From an uncultured Kangiellaceae bacterium (GTDB lineage: Bacteria; Pseudomonadota; Gammaproteobacteria; Enterobacterales; Kangiellaceae): a DNA stretch of 44,706 nucleotides. Positions 17,301-24,980 of this stretch are shown here, piece by piece. Both the position numbers and the translations under genes were made by a program. The DNA lies in NCBI GenBank assembly GCA_905479925.1, contig CAJQOL010000082.1:1-44706 (forward strand), in the 5' to 3' direction. The notes under the pieces are model-generated. The model saw only the letters and a list, made by a program, of their open reading frames with translations. It was not told the origin of the DNA and did no database searches. Numbering within the stretch: the first letter of the stretch is position 1; each line of letters opens with the position of its first letter.

Positions 17301-19253
17301 TGCCAAACAACCGATTTTACCGCCGTAGGTGTTGGAGACATGGCTGGAGATGTGTTTGGAAACGGCATGCTTTGTTCACGTCATACCAAGTTAATTGCTG
17401 CATTTAATCATATGCATATATTTATCGATCCGACTCCGAATCCAGAAAAAAGTTATGTTGAGCGAGAAAGATTATTCAATTTACCACGTTCTAGTTGGCA
17501 AGATTACAACGCCAAGTTAATTTCGAAAGGAGGTGGTATATTCCTGCGTTCGGAAAAATCCATCGCGCTGTCCCCCGAAATTAAGAAATGGTTAAACGTA
17601 TCTGCAGACTCAATGACTCCTAACAAGCTTATTAATGCGATATTAAAATCTGATGTTGATTTACTTTGGAACGGTGGTATTGGTACTTATATTAAGGCTA
17701 AAAGCGAAACTAATGCCGATGTAGGCGATAGGGCAAACGATAATCTAAGAGTTAACGGTTCTGAGTTAAATTGTAAGATTGTTGGTGAAGGAGGAAACCT
17801 CGGAGTAACTCAATTAGGTCGGATTGAGTACATGCAAAATGGCGGTAGAGGAAATTCTGATTTTATTGATAATGCAGGTGGCGTTAACTGTTCTGATAAT
17901 GAAGTTAATATCAAAATTCTTCTTAACCAGGTTGTTGCAAATGGTGATATGACTGAAAAGCAACGTAATAAACTCTTATTAAGTATGACCGACGAAGTCG
18001 GTGAAATGGTTTTGCGTGAAAATTTCCTACAGGCGCAAACTATTAGTAATAGTGAAGAACGCTCGGTTAAAATGGTTAAGGAGTTAATGCGTTTTATTCA
18101 TTGGATGGAGAAAGAAGACAAAATTAATAGAGAGCTTGAGTTCTTACCGCCAGATGAGGAGTTATTGGAACGAGTTGCTAAAGGTCAAGGACTAACACGA
18201 GCGGAACTAGCTGTACTAGCAGCCTATGGAAAAATGATTTTAAAGGATGACCTGTGTACACCAGAAGTGTCACAAGATAGTTATTATAAAGAAGAATTAT
18301 CTAACTATTTTCCAACTGCGTTACGCCGAAAGTATCGTTCACAAATGTTGCAACATCCGCTAAAGGATGAAATTATTGCGATGCGCCTAGCGAATGAGAT
18401 GGTTGACTATTTAGGCAGCAATTTTGCGTTTCGAACTGTCGACGAAACGGGCGCTCTACCGTCCGACGTTGCCATATGTTTTAGTCTTGCAAAAGAAATA
18501 TTTGACATGCCAAAAATATGGTCTGAAATAGAGGCTTTAGATCATACGATACCGGCATCAATAAAAAGTCATATGTTTTATCAGACTCAACGAATGATCA
18601 GACGTTGTACTCGCTGGTTCTTGCGTCATAGAAGAAAGAATCTAGCGATCAATGATGGCATTGAGTTCTTTAAGAAAGGGATCAATGACTTGAGAAAAGA
18701 CATCAAGAAAGTTGTTGATAAGGACGAAGTTGCTAATATTCAATCTGGTATCGATCAATGGGTTGAACAGGGTGTCCCTAAATCTCTAGCAAGCAAAGTA
18801 AGTTATTTAAGTACGCTTTTTTCGGGTCTGGATATAGTCGAGATGGCTAAACTGACTAACCAGAAGGTTACCTTAGTTGCTGAGGTCTATTATAAATTAG
18901 GCGCCAAACTAGAATTGCATTGGTTCCTCGACCAGATAACCGCCCAGCCGGTTGATAATCATTGGCAAGCATTTGCTCGAGCAAGTTTTAGAGAAGATCT
19001 CGATTGGCAACAACGAAGTTTGACTGTCGCGGTACTGCATATGTCGATAAATAAGAAAACAGCCGAAGAAAAAATTATTGCTTGGATTATTGAGAATAAA
19101 GATCTCTTAGCTAGATGGCAGCAAATGGTTGCGGACTTTAGAGCGAGTAGCCGGCATGAATTTGCTAAATTTTCAGTGGCCCTTCGCGAACTGCTTATTT
19201 TGGTACAAAGTAGTATTAGAGCTGCAGCTATTGCAAGAGAGGCCGAATTTTAA
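14385..19253 (+). CDS. gdhB: NAD-dependent glutamate dehydrogenase, 180-kDa class
   Basis: Oxidatively deaminates glutamate to 2-oxoglutarate and ammonia with NAD+, mainly for glutamate catabolism. At 1622 residues it has the length of the large GDH-180 enzymes of Pseudomonas and relatives. The N-terminal half is the regulatory region with ACT-like segments; the catalytic core starts near residue 800 with RGGKVARGGLRWSDRKEDFR, EILGLVKAQQVKNSVIVPV and GAKGGFV, which carry the conserved Lys residues. The nucleotide-binding part includes VGVGDMAGDVFGNGML and KIVGEGGNLGVTQLGR. The C-terminal helical region is complete. ATG 14385 has AAGGAA just upstream. It stands alone between a promoter and a strong terminator. 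The gene symbol follows Pseudomonas use; family assignment is firm. Confidence 0.95.
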   Translation: MLKSKNPQVTALFKSVLNHIDSKFGKKQAPLVRDFARYFCTNITTGDVEFKSPVDLYAPIISLWKFTEQHATENYVKVYSPDLALDGWETKHSVIELVHEDMPFLVDSVRMELNRMGINVHLHIHLPMDIVKDKSGRITKMLRPGHTAVKPSITPMLIEIDRQLEQSELDEIKTNICRVLSDVNAAVKDWEPMKEKLEMVISNMTNLPKKLASEKNTESRDFLDWISANHFTLLGYAYYELKDAKKGKRLVPKRNSTLGISSLDDWRPKAYQLADLPKGARNLILKRDNLLVLTKLSAVSTVHRPAHVDYVGVKRVNDKGEIIGEDRFIGLYTSAAYNINPMNIPVLRQKILVVQEESGLSDYEHDRKVLKNVLETYPRDELFQTGYANLLETSLGILQMQERPVIRLFVRQDPYGRFFSCLVYVPREIYNTKIRLTITDILSEQLGASGPIQFTTTFSESILSRIHFIVPVDNAETIKYDLEMIEKELQKASRSWEEDLKESLLSTYGDIEGKRLIKRYGSGFLAGYQEDYNVPTALLDIKHMELLSESNDLSMQLYKSQEDDGEKIKFKLYYRNKPKPLTEIMPMLENMGLNVIGETPFKIKPVGGVNRWISDFEMIHSSGEKLNLKSLKTKFQEAFQEVWLEQAENDGFNRLVLSASLDWREIALLRAYAKYNWQIGSSFSQHYVEDTLAAYPEISRLLVDYFYSKFDPSVKRSPRKEASLRQQIVKGLEGVSNLDQDRILNRYLEIMDVTIRTNFFQLDSSDKPKNYISIKLTPAKISDIPQPAPMFEIFVYSPKLEGVHLRGGKVARGGLRWSDRKEDFRTEILGLVKAQQVKNSVIVPVGAKGGFVCKRNLAGLSRDEFMEEGISCYKIFISALLDVTDNIVKGEIQPPANVVRLDEDDAYLVVAADKGTATFSDIANEISEKYDFWLGDAFASGGSVGYDHKKMGITAKGAWESVKRHFMEMGRDCQTTDFTAVGVGDMAGDVFGNGMLCSRHTKLIAAFNHMHIFIDPTPNPEKSYVERERLFNLPRSSWQDYNAKLISKGGGIFLRSEKSIALSPEIKKWLNVSADSMTPNKLINAILKSDVDLLWNGGIGTYIKAKSETNADVGDRANDNLRVNGSELNCKIVGEGGNLGVTQLGRIEYMQNGGRGNSDFIDNAGGVNCSDNEVNIKILLNQVVANGDMTEKQRNKLLLSMTDEVGEMVLRENFLQAQTISNSEERSVKMVKELMRFIHWMEKEDKINRELEFLPPDEELLERVAKGQGLTRAELAVLAAYGKMILKDDLCTPEVSQDSYYKEELSNYFPTALRRKYRSQMLQHPLKDEIIAMRLANEMVDYLGSNFAFRTVDETGALPSDVAICFSLAKEIFDMPKIWSEIEALDHTIPASIKSHMFYQTQRMIRRCTRWFLRHRRKNLAINDGIEFFKKGINDLRKDIKKVVDKDEVANIQSGIDQWVEQGVPKSLASKVSYLSTLFSGLDIVEMAKLTNQKVTLVAEVYYKLGAKLELHWFLDQITAQPVDNHWQAFARASFREDLDWQQRSLTVAVLHMSINKKTAEEKIIAWIIENKDLLARWQQMVADFRASSRHEFAKFSVALRELLILVQSSIRAAAIAREAEF

Positions 19254-19282
19254 AAGGTTAGTTTAGAGTAATGATTAAAACA

Positions 19283-19314
19283 AAGCCGCCTTAGTGATAA
19301 AGGGCGGCTTTTTT
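19283..19314 (+). terminator. Rho-independent terminator after the glutamate dehydrogenase gene
   Basis: AAGCCGCC (19283-19290) pairs with GGCGGCTT (19303-19310) and is followed by TTTTTT continuing into TATTTT. It lies between convergent genes and could also act on the minus-strand DUF4124 gene that ends at 19350, since AAA precedes the stem. Confidence 0.9.
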
Positions 19315-19349
19315 ATTTTGCATTGTCTGGTTCATGTAGGCTCAATAGA

Positions 19350-19829
19350 TTACATTTTGCAATGTTCTTTGATAGCTATTTCCAGCCGCTTTATTTCAGC
19401 ATTTTTTTCATCATCGCTAAGAAATTTTCTCTTGCCTTCGGTATCTTCTTCGAATACTCGGTAGCCGCGGCTGAGTTTTATAATTTCGCTTTTCGCTTGT
19501 CTACAAAGAGCATTCATTTCCTTATTGTTTTTCTCTTCCTTTAGTTCTTTTATTGTTTGCTTTTTTAGATCGTCTTCGACCAACTCTTGAACTCTATTCT
19601 TGTGTCTTATAATAGCTGCTGCACGTTTCTTCGCTTCTGATACTTGTTTTGCAGAAGGCTGTTTCTCTATTTTTATGGGCTGACCTTTGCCATCTACAGG
19701 CTTGTCCGAGTAGTGTACCTTGCCGTCCTTATCAATCCATTTATATACTTTGGCTTGAACGGAAAGGGCTATAAAAAATACAACAAAAATAGTTAATGTG
19801 CGAATGCCTGCCCAAAGATGAATTTTCAT
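19350..19829 (-). CDS. DUF4124 domain protein, secreted
   Basis: A 159-residue protein with a Sec signal peptide (about residues 1-26, ending SVQA) followed by the DUF4124 domain: KVYKWIDKDGKVHYSDKP. The rest is highly charged and probably coiled coil (KKRAAAIIRHKNRVQELVED, KELKEEKNNKEMNALC). DUF4124 proteins are common in gammaproteobacteria and presumed periplasmic; the function is unknown to me. AGGAG lies upstream of the ATG at 19829. Convergent with the glutamate dehydrogenase gene, and divergent from the small ORF at 20000. Confidence 0.85.
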   Translation of the reverse strand: MKIHLWAGIRTLTIFVVFFIALSVQAKVYKWIDKDGKVHYSDKPVDGKGQPIKIEKQPSAKQVSEAKKRAAAIIRHKNRVQELVEDDLKKQTIKELKEEKNNKEMNALCRQAKSEIIKLSRGYRVFEEDTEGKRKFLSDDEKNAEIKRLEIAIKEHCKM

Positions 19830-19913
19830 AGTCTTAGGTCTCCTTATCAGTCTAATATTAGTTTGCCATATTTCATCACTGAATTGCCAGTATTAACCCT
19901 CAATGTCAACAAA

Positions 19914-19940
19914 CCTAGTAAGTACTCTTTGTTTACTAGG
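19914..19940. repeat. Inverted repeat between divergent genes
   Basis: CCTAGTAA (19914-19921) and TTACTAGG (19933-19940) are perfect complements 11 bases apart, in the gap between the minus-strand DUF4124 gene and the plus-strand ORF at 20000. It could be an operator or a short hairpin. It has no T-run. Confidence 0.45.
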
Positions 19941-19999
19941 AGCGCGGGTATTGATAGTTAATGGGGCTATAAATTATGAGATATTCTTTGGAGAGAAAA

Positions 20000-20191
20000 A
20001 TGGTACATAGAATGTATAGAAAACAGATGCGAAGGTTAAAACGAGTTGAGTCAGAGCTGCAATATTGGCAGGCCTGCAGCGTTATTGGTCAATATCCTTC
20101 GAGCGGGAGTAATATCGTAGCAAGCACTGAGAATCACAGGGACAGTCAATTAGCATTTGAAAAAATGTATCGACTGCCTAACAAACCCTAA
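20000..20191 (+). CDS. Small basic protein of unknown function
   Basis: A 63-residue ORF that I do not recognise. The N-terminus is strongly basic (MVHRMYRKQMRRLKRVE) and probably helical, followed by a Ser/Gly-rich middle and a short tail; no signal peptide or membrane segment. I start it at ATG 20000, which has TTGGAGAG 5 bases upstream; an earlier in-frame ATG at 19976 has no such site. The good ribosome binding site and the clean gap between neighbours argue that it is expressed, but without homologues I cannot be sure. It is convergent with the zinc-ribbon protein gene, which ends at 20246. Confidence 0.5.
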   Translation: MVHRMYRKQMRRLKRVESELQYWQACSVIGQYPSSGSNIVASTENHRDSQLAFEKMYRLPNKP

Positions 20192-20245
20192 TACGAGCAC
20201 TTTTTGACCGATCACGCGCAAGAGTTTATGGTTTAAACTGTTTCT

Positions 20246-20590
20246 CTATTTCGACTTTTTACTCATAATTAAACGAACGCGAGTAGCTAGATACAAAATG
20301 GCTCCGATACCAAGAAGAACATAGCTTAATAGATTCATAACTGACGAGCCATTGCGTCCGCCAAAGTACCACACTAGCGAGCCCGCTAATATAGCGATGA
20401 TTGCGACCATCGCTTGCATTTGTAACGAATATTTCCTCTTAATATGCTGCATGCGCTGTTTGGCTAGAAGTTGTTCTTGATCAAGACCTTGGGCCGTCTT
20501 TTTGGAAATAAAGTCGTAGTTGCATCCTGAACAAGTAGTCGCTTTGTCCGAAATTTTAGTATTGCAAGATGGACAATTTATAATAGCCAT
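20246..20590 (-). CDS. Zinc-ribbon membrane protein
   Basis: A 114-residue protein with an N-terminal zinc ribbon, CPSC at residues 6-9 and CSGC at 20-23, a basic helix (residues about 30-55) and two predicted membrane segments (about 60-75 and 82-104). Proteins of this layout are common and mostly uncharacterised; the ribbon should face the cytoplasm, the loop the periplasm. AAGGAA precedes the ATG at 20590. It lies 84 bases downstream of the end-to-start gap from pepN on the same strand, so the two may share a transcript. Confidence 0.8.
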   Translation of the reverse strand: MAIINCPSCNTKISDKATTCSGCNYDFISKKTAQGLDQEQLLAKQRMQHIKRKYSLQMQAMVAIIAILAGSLVWYFGGRNGSSVMNLLSYVLLGIGAILYLATRVRLIMSKKSK

Positions 20591-20674
20591 ATTGATTCCT
20601 TTTTTGTCGTAGATAACAGCCGGAGTGTTATCAATTCAGTTAGATTTTACATGCTTATTTGATATTGCTAGCTG

Positions 20675-23317
20675 TTATAGCTTTAGAGATTTTTCAACGA
20701 CCTCATAAACGTCGCTACTCAGGTTCTTTACCGCAAATATCGTTTCAAGTTGCTCTTTTATAAGAGCTTGTCTTTTATGGTCTAGTTTTCTCCATTGCCC
20801 AAATTGCTTGGCCAACCGTGCTGCTATTTGAGGGTTAACCTCGTTCAGACCAATAACCATTTTTGATAAAAGTTCATAACCTAAGCCGGTAGCACAATGG
20901 AACTGCAGTGTATTAGAGGCTATAAAAGCACCAACAAGAGCTCTTACTTTGTTTGGATTAGTTATTGAGAATTTTTCATGACTTAATAGATCTTTGATTA
21001 AGCCAATAACACTTTGATGGTCAAGGGTAACCTGTGCACTAAACCACTTATCCATGACTAGCTCTTCGTCCTGCCATTTATCATAAAATGCTGAAAGGCT
21101 AGCTTGTTTTTCATCTAGCTGTGTATTAGCGATGGTCTGCAATGCACTTATTTCATCGGTCATATTATCAGCTTGGGCAAGTTGTTTGGTTGCCAGCGAA
21201 CAGTATTTTTTTGCTTGGCCTTCCATCAGGTAAAATAGAGCTGTGTTCTTCAATCGCCTTGTACCTGAGTTAGGCTCAGAGACGCTACTATATTTTTGGT
21301 AAATATCTAACCACTGCAATTCTAGTGACTGGGCCAAATATTGCTTTAGTTGTCTATATTTTTTTGAAAGTTCATCGAGGTCAATGCATTCGGTCTCACC
21401 AATCAAGCTGTTTAAGTTTGGCAGCTGAACCGCTAGAGATTTCAAGTTAGGATCTAGTTGGCTATCACTTAGCACATTGTCAACGGCCTCAGAAATCATT
21501 GAAAGTTCTTGAACGGAAATTGAGTCACCATCATTAAGCAACAATTTTGAAAACAGTGTCTGTCCAGCATCCCAGCGATTAAACGGGTCACTATCATGGG
21601 CGAACAAAGCAGCCAGTTGTTGGTTGCTATAGTCAAAATGTAGTTTTACGGGAGCAGTAAAACCTCTTAGAAGAGACGGGATAATCTGTTGCGTTCCTTG
21701 AACCTTTTCAAAAACGACTTCAATCGTTGTTTTACCTTTTGTCAGTGTTATTAAATGCTCTTTTGCGACAGAATCTTTTGGGCCAACTTTAAATTCTAGA
21801 GCTTGTCCATTTGGGGCAATGAATCCTAGTTTTACAGGAATCATAAAAGGTGCTTTGTTAGTCTGTACCGATGAGTCTGCACAGAACTGTTCAAATTCGA
21901 AAGTCATTTTTCGGTTGTTATTCTGGAAACTATCATTTTTCAAAGTAACAGTTAATTCAGGTGTTCCTGATTGGCGGTACCAGTTTCTAAAAAGACTCCA
22001 GTCAACGCAGTTTGCCTTTTCCATTGAGTGAATAAAGTCCTCACAGGTAACCGCTTGCCCATCATAACTATCAAAATAGTAATCCATACCTTTTCTAAAT
22101 CCTTGCTTTCCTAACAAGGTATGCATCATTCTAATGACTTCTGCGCCTTTATTGTATACGGTTACGGTATAGAAATTATTCATTTCTATATAAGAGTCAG
22201 GCCTAATCGGATGTGCCATTGGACCAGAGTCTTCAGCAAATTGCGCAGCACGAATAATTTTTACTTGGTCAATTCTTTCAACAGCGGCTGATTGCATATC
22301 TTCACTAAATTGTTGGTCTCTAAAAACGGTTAACCCTTCTTTCAAACTTAGTTGAAACCAGTCACGGCAAGTAATACGGTTACCTGTCCAGTTGTGAAAG
22401 TACTCGTGAGCTATTACTCTTTCTACACCTTCAAAATCGCTATCGGTCGCGGTTTGTTGGTTTGCCAAAACATAGGCTGTATTGAAAACGTTTAAGCCTT
22501 TGTTTTCCATCGCCCCCATATTAAAATCACTGACGGCAACAATCATGTATAGGTCGAGATCATACTCCCTTCCATATTTTACTTCGTCCCAGCGCATGGC
22601 ATTGATCAAACTATCCATTGCAAATTGGCACTGAGATAGTTTTCCTTTCTCTACATAGAGTTGTAATTCGACTGTCTTTCCACTTTCAGTCTTGAACGTG
22701 TCTTTTAAACAGTCATAGTCTCCAGCAACTAAAGCGAACAAATAACTAGGTTTAGGAAAAGGGTCGTGCCAGGTATTTTTATGTTTGCCATTATCAATAT
22801 TTTCGCTGCTTATCAGGTTTCCATTAGATAGCAGAAAAGGAAACTGATTTTTATCCGCACAAATGGAGACGAAGAACTCTGACATGATATCCGGTCGATC
22901 GATATAAAAGGTGATTTTTCGGAAACCTTCAGCTTCACATTGAGTGCAGTATTTTCTGTTTGATAGATAGAGGCCTTCTAATGACGTATTTTTCGACGGG
23001 TAAATTTTAACTGTTGTGCATAGTTCGAAGCTTTCTTCGTTAACCGGAATGACTAAGTGGTTTGAGGTTAAATGGTAATCTTTATCAGACAAAAGCCGGC
23101 CATTTATTTTTGCTTCAACTAATTCTAATTCAACGCCATCCAAAGTCAGTTTATCTTTGGAGTCAGTTGATAGAGGGTTACTCTCAATTGTTAACTTAGA
23201 ATGAACTAACACACCACTTTCATCGAGCTCGAAGTCCAGCTGAGTTCGCTTAATTAAGAAGGGACTAGCTGAATAATCTTTTCGATATTTTATAATTGGT
23301 TGATAGTTTGAGTGCAT
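20675..23317 (-). CDS. pepN: Aminopeptidase N (M1 family)
   Basis: A broad-specificity cytoplasmic zinc aminopeptidase for the last steps of protein breakdown. Length 880 is close to E. coli PepN (870). The substrate motif GAMEN occurs in NMGAMENKGLN and the zinc site is HEYFHNWTGNR plus the downstream Glu in LSLKEGLTVFRD. The C-terminal helical domain is complete. I start it at ATG 23317 (MHSNYQPIIKYRKDY), since PepN proteins begin with a short lead followed by KYRxDY; the longest open frame starts at a TTG at 23356 and adds 13 unrelated residues. The ribosome binding site is weak (AAGAGA 13 bases upstream), so the start is fairly rather than fully certain. Divergent from the dehydrogenase operon. 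Confidence 0.95.
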   Translation of the reverse strand: MHSNYQPIIKYRKDYSASPFLIKRTQLDFELDESGVLVHSKLTIESNPLSTDSKDKLTLDGVELELVEAKINGRLLSDKDYHLTSNHLVIPVNEESFELCTTVKIYPSKNTSLEGLYLSNRKYCTQCEAEGFRKITFYIDRPDIMSEFFVSICADKNQFPFLLSNGNLISSENIDNGKHKNTWHDPFPKPSYLFALVAGDYDCLKDTFKTESGKTVELQLYVEKGKLSQCQFAMDSLINAMRWDEVKYGREYDLDLYMIVAVSDFNMGAMENKGLNVFNTAYVLANQQTATDSDFEGVERVIAHEYFHNWTGNRITCRDWFQLSLKEGLTVFRDQQFSEDMQSAAVERIDQVKIIRAAQFAEDSGPMAHPIRPDSYIEMNNFYTVTVYNKGAEVIRMMHTLLGKQGFRKGMDYYFDSYDGQAVTCEDFIHSMEKANCVDWSLFRNWYRQSGTPELTVTLKNDSFQNNNRKMTFEFEQFCADSSVQTNKAPFMIPVKLGFIAPNGQALEFKVGPKDSVAKEHLITLTKGKTTIEVVFEKVQGTQQIIPSLLRGFTAPVKLHFDYSNQQLAALFAHDSDPFNRWDAGQTLFSKLLLNDGDSISVQELSMISEAVDNVLSDSQLDPNLKSLAVQLPNLNSLIGETECIDLDELSKKYRQLKQYLAQSLELQWLDIYQKYSSVSEPNSGTRRLKNTALFYLMEGQAKKYCSLATKQLAQADNMTDEISALQTIANTQLDEKQASLSAFYDKWQDEELVMDKWFSAQVTLDHQSVIGLIKDLLSHEKFSITNPNKVRALVGAFIASNTLQFHCATGLGYELLSKMVIGLNEVNPQIAARLAKQFGQWRKLDHKRQALIKEQLETIFAVKNLSSDVYEVVEKSLKL

Positions 23318-23903
23318 ATGAAAATGGGGGTCTCTTAATAGTCCGGTTGAGCACAATGGCTAAAGCGGTTCTGTAATAACAAAGTAGTGTTGTAGTGGTA
23401 AAGTTATGCTCTATGACTAAAATCTAAAAAATTTTGAATGTCAGTCTAACAAGTGTAACAGCGAGCTATGACAATGAAAAGTGGTTATGGAGCTGGTTAA
23501 GCCACTTGTTACTTTCGAATAAGAAGTTCTGCTGCGTGTTAGCGTAGTTGTATGTGGTGTTCAAAGGACGAGCAATAAGATTCAAACGGCGAATATAAAA
23601 CATTTGCAATAATCTGGTATGACCACGGTTGCCTAAAATCGGCTAATTGCGCTTATTTGCTGCAAAATAACTAGAAAAATAGCGTAAATGATTCGATTTC
23701 GCTATACAATTTGATGGTTTGGCTATATGATGCCCATCCGGTAAAAGCTTACCGGGACAAAGTAAGACAATGCGAGCCATTCGAACGGAAAAATTCACCG
23801 TTTTTGGCTATACTTGCTTGAACCTTTCCCAGTCTAAATGCTTTCAACTGCAGATTCGATTTACTCGAAAGAAAGCGTTCCGCAAACTAGAGGAGCAGTC
23901 GTT
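23318..23903. other. Divergent regulatory region between pepN and the dehydrogenase operon
   Basis: A gap of 586 bases with no gene I can support. It should hold the pepN promoter on the minus strand and the operon promoter on the plus strand. A TATACT at 23809-23814 is a possible -10 without a good -35. The inverted repeat CCGGTAA/TTACCGG (23738-23755) is the strongest structural signal. An ATG at 23838 is in frame with the first operon gene but has no ribosome binding site. Confidence 0.5.
23738..23755. repeat. Inverted repeat upstream of the dehydrogenase operon
   Basis: CCGGTAA (23738-23744), AAGC, TTACCGG (23749-23755): perfect 7-base arms with a 4-base centre. Position about 60 bases before a possible -10 at 23809 suits an operator for a regulator of the operon. 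It does not match the E. coli PdhR site (ATTGGT-NNN-ACCAAT). Confidence 0.4.
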
Positions 23904-24980
23904 TTGACTACCGTTGCAAGATTTGAAATTAAATATCAACAATATATGGATGAAACGGGGACTTTCATTAGCAATGATGTGCCGCCAGCTTTCGCTCGAG
24001 ATATTGACACCTTAAAACAACTTTATCGAGATATGAATCGTGTTCGTGTTTTAGACCAAAAGGCCTATGCACTACAAAGAACTGGAAAAATGGGAACTTA
24101 CCCGGCAGCGACAGGCCAAGAAGCAATAGGCGTTGGCTTTGGCTCTGCAATGACAAAAGAAGATGTTTTGGTTCCTTATTACCGCGGACAAGCTTCAATG
24201 ATTCAACATGGCGTTCTTATGGAGGAAGTGTTGTTATATTGGGGAGGCTATGAAAAAGGTTGCGATTATCAAGTTGCCAAAGAAGATTTTCCGATTGCAG
24301 TTCCTATCGCTACTCAGTCTCTTCATGCCACAGGTGTTGCAAAAGCGATTCAGATGCGCGGTGAAAAGCGATGTGTATTTACGGAAATAGGTGAAGGTGG
24401 AACTTCTCAGGGAGATTTCTACGAAGCCCTAAACGTTGCCGGTATATGGAACTTGCCAGTGGTATTTATTATCAATAACAACCAGTGGGCAATATCAGTA
24501 CCAAGCGAATTACAAACTAACTGTGAAACCTACGCACAGAAAGCAATCGCTGCTGGAATAGATAGTGTACAGGTTGATGGTAACGATATCGTTGCGGTTA
24601 AAGAAGCTTCTGACAAAGCTGCAGAAAAAGCTAGAAACGGCGGTGGGCCGACAGTTATAGAGTGCATAAGCTTGCGATTGTGTGACCACACAACTGCCGA
24701 CGACGCTACCCGCTATCGTCCGGAAGGCGAACTTGATGATGGTTGGACCAAAGAACCTATCATTAGAATGAGAAAATACTTGGAAAGCAAGAGTGCTTGG
24801 TCAAGTGAAGATGAAACTAACATGTTAGAAGAGCTTGCTGCAGAAGTTCAACAGGCCGTTGATAACTACTTAAATACCCCAGTCGATCCACCTGAAGCAA
24901 TGTTTGATTACCTATACGAAGAACTTCCAGAAAAAACAGTCGCACAACGAGAGTTAGCGATTGCTCGAGGAGCTAAATAA
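23904..24980 (+). CDS. pdhA: 2-oxo acid dehydrogenase E1 component, alpha subunit (pyruvate or branched-chain)
   Basis: Thiamine-diphosphate enzyme that decarboxylates a 2-oxo acid and passes the acyl group to the lipoyl arm of E2. 358 residues with the family landmarks GTYPAATGQEAIGVG, PYYRGQ, the ThDP motif GEG...NNNQWAIS (here the first Asp is Glu) and HTTADDATRYRP of the phosphorylation-loop region. I start it at TTG 23904, because AGAGGAG (23889-23895) is well spaced for it and TTVARFEIKYQQY matches how I recall the family beginning; ATG 23838 would add 22 residues but has no ribosome binding site. The stop overlaps the next start by one base (TAATG). Whether the substrate is pyruvate or branched-chain 2-oxo acids cannot be fixed from sequence; E1 alpha/beta forms serve both. 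Confidence 0.88.
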   Translation: MTTVARFEIKYQQYMDETGTFISNDVPPAFARDIDTLKQLYRDMNRVRVLDQKAYALQRTGKMGTYPAATGQEAIGVGFGSAMTKEDVLVPYYRGQASMIQHGVLMEEVLLYWGGYEKGCDYQVAKEDFPIAVPIATQSLHATGVAKAIQMRGEKRCVFTEIGEGGTSQGDFYEALNVAGIWNLPVVFIINNNQWAISVPSELQTNCETYAQKAIAAGIDSVQVDGNDIVAVKEASDKAAEKARNGGGPTVIECISLRLCDHTTADDATRYRPEGELDDGWTKEPIIRMRKYLESKSAWSSEDETNMLEELAAEVQQAVDNYLNTPVDPPEAMFDYLYEELPEKTVAQRELAIARGAK

